This document shows, piece after piece, positions 36,652 to 50,400 of a stretch of 64,000 bases of DNA (the stretch's first letter is position 1; the number at the start of each line of letters is the position of its first letter). The notes under the pieces were generated by a model. It had not been told where the DNA came from. It ran no database searches and saw nothing but the letters and a program-made list of their open reading frames with translations. The stretch lies in the NCBI RefSeq assembly GCF_954871325.1, contig NC_088779.1, forward strand, positions 11,162,846 through 11,226,845, read 5' to 3'. The position numbers were made by a program, and so were the translations under genes. This stretch comes from Gordionus sp. m RMFG-2023 (taxonomy: Eukaryota > Nematomorpha > Gordioida > Chordodea > Parachordodidae).

Positions 36652-37330
36652 ATGGAGATTAATAGGTTTGAAATGGTAAAAATTAAATTTTTACCATAAT
36701 CTTACGTTAAATATTAATAATTCTTTTGGAATGGTAAAATTTATTATATATTATTCAAATATAGAATATTTAGCAGGTTTCAAATGGTAAAAATTTATCT
36801 TAGCTATTACACAATATCAAAAGAAAAACCTAGGATATAATTTCTACAGCAAATTAAGAAGATTAATAGGTTTAAAATGGTAAAATTTAATATATATTAT
36901 TATTCAAATATAGAATATTTAGCAGGTTTCAAATGGCAAAAATTTATCTTTTTATCTTAGCTCTTACACAATATCAAAATAACAACCTAGGATATAATTT
37001 CTACAGCAAATTAAGAAGATTAATAGGTTTAAAATGGTAAAATTTAATATATATTATTATTCAAATATAGAATATTTAGCAGGTTTCAAATGGCAAAAAT
37101 TTATCTTTTTATCTTAGCTCTTACACAATATCAAAAGAACAACCTAGGATATAATTTCTACAGCAAATTAAGAAGATTAATAGGTTTAAAATGGTAAAAT
37201 TTAATATATATTATTATTCAAATATAGAATATTTAGCAGGTTTCAAATGGTAAAAATTTATCTTAGCTCTTACACAATATCAAAAGAACAACCTAGGATA
37301 CAATTTTTACAGCAAATTAAGAAGCTTATT
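36652..37330. repeat. 157-bp tandem array
   Basis: Units start at 36858, 37015 and 37172 (period 157), with a partial unit before 36858 and a shortened one after 37172. Each has GATTAATAGGTTTAAAATGG, then TATAGAATATTTAGCAGG and CAACCTAGGATATAATTTC. Copies are almost identical, so the expansion is recent. Confidence 0.9.
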
Positions 37331-37424
37331 TTATTATTCAAATTTATAATGTATATGACATATGTTAATTATTTCAAATGTATAAATCGAATACAAAAAT
37401 ATAAACAACTAATATTTATTTAGC

Positions 37425-37535
37425 ATGTATAAGACAAATATTTATTATTTATAATGTATAAGACAAATATTTATTATTTATAATGTATAAGACAAATATT
37501 TATTATTTAAAATGTATAAAACAAAGAAACATGAT
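37425..37535. repeat. 29-bp tandem array
   Basis: About four copies of a unit of the type ATGTATAAGACAAATATTTA plus TTATTTATA follow one another within the hAT element; the last is diverged. Confidence 0.85.
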
Positions 37536-39408
37536 TAAAATAAATATAAATTATTCAACATGTATAAAACAAATATAAATTAAATATTATCAAATACATT
37601 TGAATTACTAATTTAATATAAGCTGATGATTTATCAGCAAACTCCAATTTATTAATAATATGATTATTATATTGTGTAGTCAGCTTTTCCAAATTTCTTT
37701 CTTTTAGGATATATTTGGAATTTGTTTTTTTAGAGTCATTCCTATGAGGTAATATAATGCCTATTAATTAAATGATTATAAAATTTAACTTGTTAAACTT
37801 GATATGGCATTAAGAGGTTGCATGTTAGGTGTTGAGATTGAGCATATATATTACCTAAAAGTAATGAATATAAAAAGATAATAATTATGATACTAGTTAA
37901 AGTTGGTTGAGAGTTTGTGACAAAGAACTGAGACTGAGTAAACATATTGCGTAAAAAAAATTGATTATAGAAATTTTATTTTGTGAAACTTGATATGGTA
38001 TTAGCAGACTGCATGTTGGGCATTGCTAGAATTTGAGATTGAGTAAGGCACGGAAATCCAGATTTTATATTTCAATAATTTCCCAAATTTTTTGTACGAG
38101 ATTTAGAGCCTACAAGTTATATTTATTTATTAATTATATTCTCACTTATATCTGCATTCACGTCAATTAGATGTATCATCTACTAGAATTTATTTATCAT
38201 TTCATAATTTACGTAAGTATTTTACTTTATGTGAAACGGATGGAAGTAACCATGCAATGATCTATGCAAAATACTATTTATGCAAAAACAAAATATCTTC
38301 TTCAAAGATTAGCAGTTAGAACATGATGCAGGGATATCACCCCAGTTTTAACCACATTATAGATAAATTAAAGAAATTTAGCTGCCTGCGATATTGTCAG
38401 CCCCTTGTAGAGTGTGATCTTGAGGTATTGATAAAAGGTAATAAATTTTTATGCAATTTTTTTATATTAATAGCTATCAGATATCTACAAAATTTATTTA
38501 AAAATTGCCATGATCTGACAAATTCACTAAAACATTTTTAACAGGCCTGGTCTACAAAGCTTGATATATGGCAAAATTTTAATGGGCCATTATAGGCATT
38601 AAAAATTATTAAATTTAATCAATATTATTCATGTGGTTGGTCAGGCCTGACTGTAAAATTTGAAAAGGCTAACTTTTTCAGATACCTGATTTATATAAAT
38701 GAACACTTATAAATTAAATATCATTTATTAATATAGATTTCCTTCACTATATGATGACAGTAATATATTGGCATCAATAATTCACCCGAAATTTAAGCTC
38801 AATTGGCCTTTTATTAATCTGCCACAAAATCTTTTGCTAAAAGAAAGGTTATTTGCCCATTTAGAAAATAAGGGTCAACCCCATGCAGATCTTTCAAATG
38901 AATGCATGGATGAAATCGATACCTTTTTTGGAAAAAATTCATCACAAAATGCTCTTTCCATTAATATTTTTTTTATTCTAATATTGATTCAGTTAATATT
39001 TTTAATAATTATCTTAAATAAAAAAAACATTTATTGAACATAACACACATTTACCATCAAGCGCTCCTGTGGAGCGCTTGTTTAGTAAAGCTAAACATGT
39101 ACTTAATGAAAAAGTGGTTGATGATAATTTAGAAAAAATTTTATTATTAAAGGCTAATTTTAATTATAAATAAATATAGTTTAATTGTTATACTTATATT
39201 ATATTATTCAATTACAATAAATTTATACCATATTTAATTAATTTTTATATTAGTTAATTTTGCATCGATCAGAAATTTAAATAAGAAAAGAACCGTGATC
39301 GCGATCCTTTTTTTAAAAAAGGTGGATCCTGGATTTCGATCATCTTTTTTTTCAAAATATGGTGATTCGATCTTCTTATAAGGATCGATTAACAAGCCTG
39401 TTTATAGT

Positions 39409-41456
39409 TTTCTGTAAAATATATAATTCGCTATATTGGTAAAAATTACTTGATTGTCATATGTAATTGATAAAATTAGATATACTGTAAATCTATGACA
39501 TATAATATTCCATGTTTGTATTGTGCTTTAATTTTTTATTTAATTTTATCAATAGCTTTATAATTATATTTTACTTTTATTAAGATAAATAATTTAAAAT
39601 TACTCACTTTATAAAAAATTATATTTGATATATTATTTTCTAATTTTATATTTATTATTAATAATTATAATATATTTCACTTTTGTCTTAAGATTTATCA
39701 TTGGCTTATATTCCAATTCTTAAAAAACCTTTTTGGTTCACTTTTTTTATATATAAATGCTTTTTTCCAAAAATGCATAAATTATGATGAATAGTTTTGT
39801 AAAAAAATATCATTACATTCTTTCTTTCAAATATTGTTTAATATATAAACACACATTTTTGGGGGTCAGGGAGTGGGAGGAGAAAGGGATACTTTTTATT
39901 AGCTTAAAATGATATTCACAAAAAGTGATAAATTTGTTCCCTCCCCCCCTTCTATTCCGGCTACGCCTATGTATGGGTGATTTGGTAATTTGCAGAATTA
40001 CTTAATCGATAGAAAATTGTGATATATATAGGATGTTCGTTTATCTCTCTGAGAGATAATTAAGTGAGATAAGAAAGTTTTTGGCTGAGAGATAGAAATG
40101 GAAAAGAAAGAAAATAGTTTGCCTAAAATTTTATTTTGGTTGGGTCATGATAAAAGAAAGAAATTAGAAGAAACGGAATAGTATAATTTAGGTGTATTTT
40201 TCATATATGAATGAATTAATTTGTTATAATATTTTTATGAATGATATTTTACTACTCCATTGACCTTTGTAAAAGAAACCAAACTCAAAAAGGTAAAGAG
40301 ACTAAGCTTGGCTACAGAACACCCAAATTTGACTCAAAGTGTAATTGATATTATATAAGGTCTATAAAACTTCGCAGGAGGCTGGCTTTCAACTAATCAA
40401 TAGAAGTTATTAGAATAGTTACGCATCCCCCATTTGTTCAAATGTAGAATATTTTAAACCAGATAAAGTTATTATAAAAGTGTTGAGTCCAACTTTTACC
40501 CTACTCTACTGACATAGGTGCAACTAACGTTACTTATCAAATTCCCAAATTCGACATTTTTAAAAATTTCTTGATTTTATAACATCCAACCTTTGATTTT
40601 ACACAATATTTATTTTTGATAGCATAATTATTCTAGCTCTTCTAAATCACTATGTATATATGTATATTTAAAAAAAAACAAAAAGAAACATGATTTAAAA
40701 ACATAATTACAAAAGAAAATGAGGATGTTTTTTAAAAAAAGTATAAATAATTCTTTTCTTTTAAAAAAAATATATAAATAATTCTTTTCTTTAAAAAAAA
40801 TAATATGAATATGTACAACTTTCTTTTACTCTTTAAGATAATAATATTATGTAACTTAAAAAATTCCCATTTCTTTATCATGATAAAAAATAAAATAATC
40901 ATAGAATAATTATAGCAGAAAAAAATTTGGATTGTAGATAAATATGATTAAAGTGGGTCGCTCTAAAAATAATTCTAATTAATAATGCGGCGCGAATCGC
41001 CGTTTTGCATTTAAAGAAAGATTTGTTTGTAGGGAGTGGAAAAGTATAATAATATTAAATTAGCCCATTATTATGCGAGAAATAAATTCATTAAATTTTA
41101 TATAATATTATAGTGAATTAATATTCTTATTTTTTTAAAAAATGAAAAGTGATTGAATGAATGATAGAAATTTTTTCCGCGGTTAGGGTGCAGACATTTG
41201 GTTTTTTTGTTGTTTGAATAGATTAATTGTTGTATATTATAGGTTCGAAATCAAAATTTTCAATAATTTAAGAAGTAAAATAAAAATGTAATCATTTTTT
41301 AAAAAAATATAATATATTTACAAATGTCATCGAAAATAATTAGATATTCGCCGCCATTTTATATATTTTTAATAATAATGTTTTACTCTGGATTGATTTG
41401 ATAAATTTAATGCTATTGTTTCAACAAAAGAGGGGAGTACGTTATGTCAAGATGAA
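39409..41456. other. 3' flank of the Fas2-like gene
   Basis: No exon was recognised on either strand, including any alternative transmembrane last exon for the minus-strand gene. A GC-rich inverted word CGGCGCGAATCGCCG lies near 40988. A G-rich patch, GGGGGTCAGGGAGTGGGAGG, lies near 39860. Confidence 0.45.
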
Positions 41457-44400
41457 TCAATGAAAAATTATTTTAAATAGTAAAGGTAAAAGGATGTAAA
41501 ACAAAAGTTGAATAGAGCTGAAACGCGTCATTAAATTTATAGCGGAACTTGGAGAGGTATCGTCATTCGTAGAGAAGTTTGCAACAAAAGGCATCCCTTT
41601 ACCTTTCGCATTAACTGGCACTATTTCCATGTCATATTTAGTGGTAGGCTTTAAACCCGTGATTGTATATCTAAGTGAATCTTTATTAGTAATATAATGT
41701 CTTTACGTTATGATTTTTTAAAATGATATTCCTCTAGAATGGAAATAAAAATTATATTATGTTGTAAACGACGGGATATGAAATATACAGGGATTTAGAA
41801 TCTCACAATTTTAAATCATTTATAATGAGAGCAATTTTTAAATTCAGAAGGTCCTTCCAGCACGTGAAGACAGCTTTTGCATTGCTCACCCTAGGAATTT
41901 CAGACAATTTTCCTATCTAGGATTGTGTATTTTTACAATAAATCTATATAAGTAAAAATCAAGTTTCAAATAAGAATTTCAAGATATTACTTTGCCCAAA
42001 GAGCAAATTCTTTTGAAGATCAACAAAATATAAAAAAAAATTTAAAGATCAAAAAAAAAAATTATGTTAGCATTTTCAAAATAAAAATTTTCTTCTTAAA
42101 AATCTTACTTACGAGATAAAAATTTTTGGAGATTTTTTATTTTTGTGAAATGTTAAACTCTGGGATTCACAGTACGTTGAAATAGAATTGTTTTCCAGTC
42201 AAATCAAATTTTTCTGTTTAAATGTCTCGGTAAAAAATCAAGATTGTGAGATTCCGAATTCTTATAAATTTCATACCCAGTTACGATAATAATTAATAAA
42301 CATTTATACAAATAATTTTGCGTCAAGTGGAGTGAAAAAAATGTAAGAATTAGACATACTAAAAAAATAATTTCGAACCCCTTAGTTTCTTATTTTAAAT
42401 TAGATGAAATTTTATAATAAAATAAAAAAAAGAATGTCAATTTAGATTTTCATCGAAGGAAAGAATTTAAAAATATATTTAGAAATCCTTATATATAAAA
42501 AAATTTAGAACTATTATTTATTCTTGTATATTCCAGTAGATATATAATTAATACTTTACTATTTTTTATATAATAATCTTAAATTCAATTTAATATTTCG
42601 AATATGAAAATTTATAGGTAAATAAACCTGCCGGAATTTTGAGAATAGAACTATTATCCCACCCAAGTTCTTGAGATTTATATTGAAGCATGTAATATAA
42701 AACTTCTGACCCTCCATCATAAGCGGGGGGCATTATACGTATTTCCACAGAATTGGCTTTAACTGCTATAATTTCTATCTCTTGAACTTCGTTAGGTATG
42801 TCTTTAGTAAATTAAAATAAATTGAAGCATAATTTTAATTATTTTGGGCTATGAAGGTTCGAAAGAGGAAGTATTAAGGTCATTGTAAGCTCACCATAAT
42901 GGCAATTAAAAATCTTGACTCCTGAACACTTTTCTCGATTTTTACATAAGTAATTTTAGGCCAGGATTAAAAAGCCAGGCCTTGGGAATCTGTTTAGCTA
43001 TAATGTAATATTAAAAACAATATGCCATATGGTCTATTAACGATAAGAAATTGCGATGAGCCAACTAATGGCATATATGGTCAGGGTACTGATACTCTTG
43101 CAACTACAAACAAGAAAGGAGAATAACAGATCTCTTTTAAAATTTTTTAGAAGGGAGCGAAAACATTTTAGAATATCCAAGAAGAGTTATACTAACAAAG
43201 GTGCACCTAATTTATTTTTATTTTTCAAAAATTCACATAAAAGGATTTAATTTTTTCATTGCCTCTCAACCGAATTTGGAACAAAAACCTGGGAATATAG
43301 AGCTGCCGTAGGTGGGTTAAAAATATTTTTGACACAATGGATGAATTGGCGGGTGAAATTGAATAATTTGGAGGAATGGAATTATTTTGTTTATCTTATA
43401 ATATTACATGGTTTATAAGTTTATATTTAAAAAAAATGTATTGGAACCAAACCAATCAATTAAATAATTTTTAAACATCAAAGGGGAGGGGAGGTTAAAC
43501 AAAATTTTTAAATGAATGGGTAGAATATTTTTTTTCCATGTGTTGACTAGTGTTGTTAAACGGCTCATTTTGAGCCAATTTTTTAAAAAGGCTAACTCAA
43601 TATTTTATTAAGAAAATATTATGCTTTGAGATTTTATTCATAGGTGGCACAAGGTTTGAACATCTACTAACGAATCGAGGCTTACACAATATTTTTCTGG
43701 CTAAAATATTGATTAGCCGTTTTTAAAATTCGGCTTACATCGAGCCGTTTAACAACACTAGTGTTAACGGGCTAAAACTGACTTATTAGAAACATCTGCC
43801 TGGAACAGCGCTAAATCTTATGTGGAGGATAATATTTTTTAAAAATAGCTACAACTAGAACCACCTTTTTAAAAAATTAGAACAGGAATCAAAACAGTTT
43901 TTAGTTTAGATTGATAACTCTGTATTTTACCACAGAATATAACGTTATAATATTAACCGGATGCTTTTAAAGTATCAATAGAAAAAAGAGAATTAGAATA
44001 TTTAACATTTACGATAACATACCAGCTTCTTTGACGTCATAGACAAATTCTACTGGCCCCTTGATAGAATTATAAGCTCTGCATATATAACGACCAAAAT
44101 CATTTACTTTTCTCAGATTAATCTAAAAAATATATACGTATTTATTATATAATTATAAAATGAGTAATTGGAGTAGAGGTTAAAATTTAGGGAAAATGTG
44201 ATACCCTAAAGTGATTTATATTAATTTCTATTAGGAGTTATTTTTCTAATGTATATATAATATAAACTAAGATGTTATAGAAGTTTATTCAAATATCTTG
44301 TAAATTAATTCTTAGGGTTTTGAGTAAGTATATTACTATGATTAACACATGCATCATTATTATTATGAGGGTCGAAGAAAATATAATAGTGATTCTAAAT

Positions 44401-47400
44401 TACGTTTTGCGTAGTTTATTATTTTTTAAAAAAGACATAGCACATCATTATTTAAATTAAAGACAATATGTGAAAATTAAAATTTATAATACTATTTTAC
44501 GTTTCTTAAATATTATAAAAGGTGAAAAAAAAAGTTTCTACCAATTTGCACAATCCTACTTAAAATACATTATTAGAGGAAAATACAAAGGATAAACGCT
44601 TCCATTGGGAAACACATAAGGCAGCCTTGATTAAGGAGGTAGAGAATGACAAGCGACTATACTCAGTCGAGAGGAAACTAGCTTATCTGGAAAAATCTTA
44701 AAAGAAATCATTAACTGTCAAGATTAATCCGTGAGGTCACTAACTGAACAAATATTAGTCAGAGCAAACAGGAAGAAGATTAACCCCTGCACATTAAATT
44801 GTGACGATTTTTATAGTAATCAGCCTTGCTAAAAAAATGTGCAATTTTTAGTACATATTTTATGATAATTATTTATTTTTAAAATCAAAATAATTAAGTA
44901 TTTATAGGGGCAGCTACAGTGAATAATTTTATTAAAATTTTAACTATTCTATTTTCATTTAAAAATGGGGAAAAAAGACTTAAGGAACTTAAATATATTT
45001 CTAAGGCAATGGACACAAAAATAAATAAGCTAATATTTTATTAAAACAATTTGTGGATTTTTTCCTATATCCATGGATGGATAATGTAAATGACATCCAA
45101 CAATATAATTTAATCAAATTAATAATAACCAATAAGACGCTGGTTCCATTGCGGTCATTAAGTACGGTTATGTCATTTGTAACATTTCTAACTAGAAAAT
45201 TGTTATTGTACCATGAAATCGTGGAAATGGGATTTCCCTCTGTTCGACACGTTAAATTTACCTGTTCACCTATTAGGGCTCGTATGTTAGGATCCGGTTT
45301 ATCGATTATAGCCGTGGGGTCTATATAGGATGTTTAAATATAATATCAATTAATAATAAATTGGAAAATAACCTTTTTGCCAAAATAATAAGATGTATAT
45401 AAATTAGCCTATCCTATAAATATGTCATTAAAAAAATGTATTTGAGCAATCGTAACTAAAAATAAGTTGAGGAAGCCATTGTCTTAAATTGTGCTAAGAA
45501 TTTTTTTTTTTAAATAGAGCATTAAATTCTGACATTGATTTAAAAAATGCTATTAAATATGTCATAATTTTTTATATAATCAAAACAGAACTGGGATCGT
45601 CATGAATTTTAAAGGAATCTTATTCAGAATTAAATTTTTTAAAGAATAAGGAATGCGGTATTATCACATTTTAACCATGATATTGCGGACACTTATGTGT
45701 TTAAGCCCGTTTAGCTTTATTTATAATAAAGTTTATTATTATTTTTATATTTACAAAGTTACATTTTCTTGGCATTATGAAAGTGGAATGTCCAATATAG
45801 GTATTAATTGACAGCTAATCAAAAGATCTATATAATCAACCTCTTCCTCTTAGTGGCTGATTCTAAATTTTGGCTAAAACTTTAATCGAATCGTTTTTAA
45901 AAAATCGACCCAAATAGGGCTTTTTGGCAACAATATTGATAAAAGACTGTTAAATAATGGAAGATTTTCAGTTTTATAAATACGTATAAGGTGAATATTT
46001 AATTGAAACTAATGCAATTTTTTCCCTTCCTTGTCAGATCTATAACTTAAGGAATGGTGGATCAAATCTATACCAAACTGGTTTTACCAACTGGAAGGAA
46101 GTTTGTATGCCTTGAGAAATTACATAATTCATAAAAGGATTTTTCCAATTTTTTTGTATAAACTAATTAGCAAATTTAAATCAAGATAGCCATTTTAATT
46201 TTCCAGGCATAAAAAAATTAAACCTTTATTGGCAACCAATATTACTGAAAAGGGATTAGTAATTGAGATTAAAAATTTATTTGCTAAAAGTTTAGAAAAT
46301 TATAAAGATTGTGTTAAATTTCTGCACCCATAAAAAAATGCATTCCTAAATGTTTTTTGAATATTATGTATCAGTTTAGATCCCATATCGAGTTGGAGTC
46401 AACTTTTCGCCATTAAAGAAAATTATTAAATCAGATAATCGTTCGAGTAGTGATATAGGAAAGGGTAACTTGGTTTTATTGACATGGAAAAAACATAATC
46501 GATTAACTTTGGAAATGTTTTCAAGGTATTTAAAAATACATCTCAAACCAAAATTATATTGTCAATGCTTTATTTTTGTTAGTTTTACACTCAATCATTG
46601 ACTGTAATATAGTTATATATATTTTATAATTGAATCCTAATAAGCATTATACAAGCACAATTAAACTATATCAACGTTATTATATAATATTTGTAAAATC
46701 ATTAAATCAACTCATTTCTCTTCCATCTAATTTTATATTTGATCATTGTATATTTTTCAAATAAACTCGTATATTTCAATTTTGTGTTCAAATAACTTAA
46801 ATATTCATTCTATAAAGTTGAAATTTTTTTATAACCGCCCCCCTCCCTTTTTGTCTGCCCCCTCCAAATGGATAAAACTAGAATCGGGTCTGATTATCAT
46901 TCTAAGTGAGTGGATCCTTGAGAGGTCAAGAATTTTTTAAAAATTTATAACTTAAAAAATATGTTGACTGCAATATTCTATCGCTCTAAGTAGACGGATA
47001 TAGGTGGAATTTTTTAAACTTTTAATAGCATAAAAATATGATAATATGATAAGGGCATCAAATAAAAGCATATTAAAAAATATTTTGATTGCAATGTAAA
47101 TCATAACCTTAGTGAATGGTTCTGGTTAGGATTTTTTTGATTCATGACATATTATTTGATTAAAACATATTTTGAATGCAATATTAATCATCACTCTAAA
47201 CCATAATGGGTCGGGATTGTTTTTTCAAAACTTTTATTAGTTAAAACATTTGCCTGCAATTTCATCAAATAGATTTTTAAGGTATTTAATCTTAAAATTT
47301 ATGGGGTAATAAAAGCCATCGATTTATATTTTTAATAAGTCTTCGCATTGTTAACTATAATGATATGATAAATTCTCGTAATCGCTGTTCTAGGTTATCA

Positions 47401-50400
47401 CATTTCCTTACAAAAAACCATCCCATCCCTATTCCACTTTTTTTTCAATTTGAATTCATAATCGATGTGATGTAAAATTCAAATAAAATTTTGCAAAATT
47501 ATTTATTATTTACACAAATAATATTTATGTGTCATTATATGGAACAATTATATCCATTTCTGCAACACGGATATCTTCTATTGTTGCAATTATTTTGGCA
47601 ATTGCAAATTGATAGGCCTTTGCCATAAGAAAAAACAGAGATCGTCTTGCCGACTATTGTAAAATATTTAAATATTGTAGATTTATGTATAAGCTATTTT
47701 TTTCGAATTTGCCCTCCTCCATTCCGCCCCCCCCCCAATTTCGTTAACTTTAGCTTCAAAATTTTTTTGGACATTGGTTTACAGATTTTTATAAGTACTA
47801 ATCGTTTTATTCCCATTATTTAAATAGTCAATAAAAGTGTTTATTTTTATCTATCTTCATAATTGTACTTTTATTAAAATAGATCATATTTGATAGTGTA
47901 AAATGGTTATTCGATAGGAGCACTACCTAAAATATAATATGATAAACACTTAAAAATTTGATCCAATTCGGATAAGATTATTATATGTGTTTTTTTGAAC
48001 ACATCTTGTTTTTAAATAAAAAAAGTCCTTAAATTTTGCATTTTTTGTTATAATCAGTCATTAATTAAAAGATTTTTTTTTACAAATTTTCATATTGAGT
48101 TTTGTTATTTAGTAGAACTAATTGTGGTAGCATTGAAATTTTAAGAAAAAATTACGCTATGATCCTAGGTAGTTCTGATTCTTTAAAAATTATAGCATAT
48201 ATTAACTCACACCAAACGTTGACATCGATATCAATGGAAGCAGTGGCATAAAATAATCCATATTCTTTAGCTCTGCATGTAAAAGTTCCGTTGTCTTGCT
48301 TATCAAAATTATTTACCCAGAGTCCATCCTTCGTTGGTTGATATTTTCCACCTTTAATAAGTTTATAATAAAAAAATTAAGGCATATTATAATTTTGATT
48401 AAACCGTTTAATTAATAGAACATATAATCAAGGTCTATCTTTCAATATCTTAGCTGTCAATTATTAGAAATATCCACAACTGAGTAGCGCCAATAGCCTC
48501 ACTGATGGATAACCCGTTAGAAAGATTAATTTAAGTTTTTCATTTGAAAAAAATATATAATAATCTTACTTTTGGTAATAATCTTCGCATTTTTCTTCCA
48601 ATCGACGCTTAAGTTGGTCATACTAGTAGCCACACAGTGAATTAAAGCATTTTGCCCAAGGGTATAATTTTGAATTTTAGGAGCATGCGTAAACTTTATG
48701 GGTTCTAAGTTTAAAATTTTAGAAGAATGTTTATAGTATAAAACGAATTAAGTTGCCACAAATAATTTTTAAATGAGCCCATTATGAGGTGAGGTATTAA
48801 GCATTTTTGATTAAAAAACAATTAAAGAAATAATAATTAAAAAAATAGTCTTCATAAAGACAATGCTTTTCTAATTTTAATTTGACTACTAAAAGTTCCA
48901 TAAATTTGGATAATTTTCCATTTGAAGATGTTTCTAATTATAAAATTGCTAAACCGTATATCCTAAGGAGAATTCCTTTCTTTTCCACGTATTGCTTCAC
49001 ATTCGCCACGCAGGTGTATATTCCTTCATCTTCTTTCCTGATATCGTTAAATAACAAAATGGAACAGTTGTGTCCTAAACATTGATCCGATTGACTGATA
49101 AACCTAATAGTTTTATTTAAATTTGATAAATGTATGCCAATATGTTGGATTTATGATAAATCTAAATTTTGAAACTAAAATAATCTTATGAATATATCAT
49201 ACTAGTCATATCCCTAAAAAATAATGGGAGCACTGGATAGTAATCCTTAAAAAATGTAGAATTCAGTAAGATAAAAATTTCTTTGATCTAGGGGGCCTAA
49301 AGATTATGGGTCAACCAAGATAAGGTTGGAATATTTAAATCAATAAATATTTAGAATAAAAATCACAATTTAAATTAATTCTTTTTTTTATTTGTATTTT
49401 TAATAATTTATTCGTTTTTCATACAAATCAATTTATTATACCTCATTTACTACTATATTAATTCTCCAAATGTTATCATTATAATTGTAATATTGAGCAG
49501 ATATAGAAAAAAAATCAGAGTTTGAATTTATTATTTAAAAATGGATCAATTTATAATAAATGTATAGAGAGATTTTTTTTATAACATTATTCTATTGCAT
49601 AATAATATTTGAACGATGGATTTGTCTTGGTGTTAGTTGAGGTATGTGAATATCAAATTCATAAAGCTATTCATTGAATTCACTCTTTAAACTGAAAAAT
49701 AGCGTAATTTATGAAATTCTTCATCAAAATTTGAAAAATAAGTTTAAAATATTTTCTGACATTTTTATGGTGCTAACTAAATCGTTTTTATTTGAAAGAG
49801 ATTGCATAAAATACTGGTAAAATTAAATTATTTGCTGGTTTCTTTTCTTCTGAAGACAATTTTTTGGGCCATTTTGTCATTTCACTAAAGGAACTTATTA
49901 AGCTCCTCTAACTCCAACATTAGGGATTGACCAAGGTTATTTATAAAAAAAATTTAGCATTTTTTAGATCTGTAGTAAGGGCATTGCCCTCTCCTCCTCC
50001 CCAATGGTTACTCGCATAACACCTTTTAGTCGATTCGATATTGCTAAAGGATTTATTCATAAAAGAATATTTTATTTTAAAATTTGATTCAAAAAATTAA
50101 GAACGAAAGAAAATTAATCAAAAAAAATCATGATTTTTCAAAAACCTTGATCTAAAATGGATAGGACCGGAATTGGCCTTCACAGAGCGTACACTTACAT
50201 AACATTTCAAATATTTTTTTTCGCACATTATCGTTAAGGTAAATAACTATTTTTTTTACATCTCGATCCTATAAGAAAAATATACGTAATGCATCCTCTA
50301 AATTAAATAATATAAAACAAGAAAATTTTTATCCCCAACCAATCTAATTTTAATCTTACATTATAACATTTTTTTTTTTAAAAAAAACCTTTCTTCCGAT

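Larger units (their letters stand above)
36313..39400 (+). mobile_element. hAT transposon, partly readable transposase
   Basis: The left end CAGAGCTGTTAAAGGAT and the right end CGATTAACAAGCCTG are imperfect inverted repeats, with ATCCTGAT and GATCGCGATCC-type words inside. The flanks TTTATAAT (36305-36312) and TTTATAGT (39401-39408) agree at seven of eight bases. The transposase reads plus: FSCLRYCQPLVECDLEVL near 38370-38430, ASIIHPKFKLNWPFINLPQN from 38771, and at about 39035-39173 a nearly intact dimerisation block (SSAPVERLFSKAKHVLNEK, DDNLEKILLLKANFNYK, stop). The N-terminal half is replaced by A+T-rich DNA and two tandem arrays. A short palindrome-rich patch (CAGGCCTGG and CAGGCCTGAC) near 38541-38660 interrupts the coding, perhaps a small secondary insertion. 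Confidence 0.85.

Noticed and set aside
36652-37330. CRISPR-like array
   Set aside because: The units are adjacent copies of 157 bp without unique spacers, in a eukaryotic transposon.
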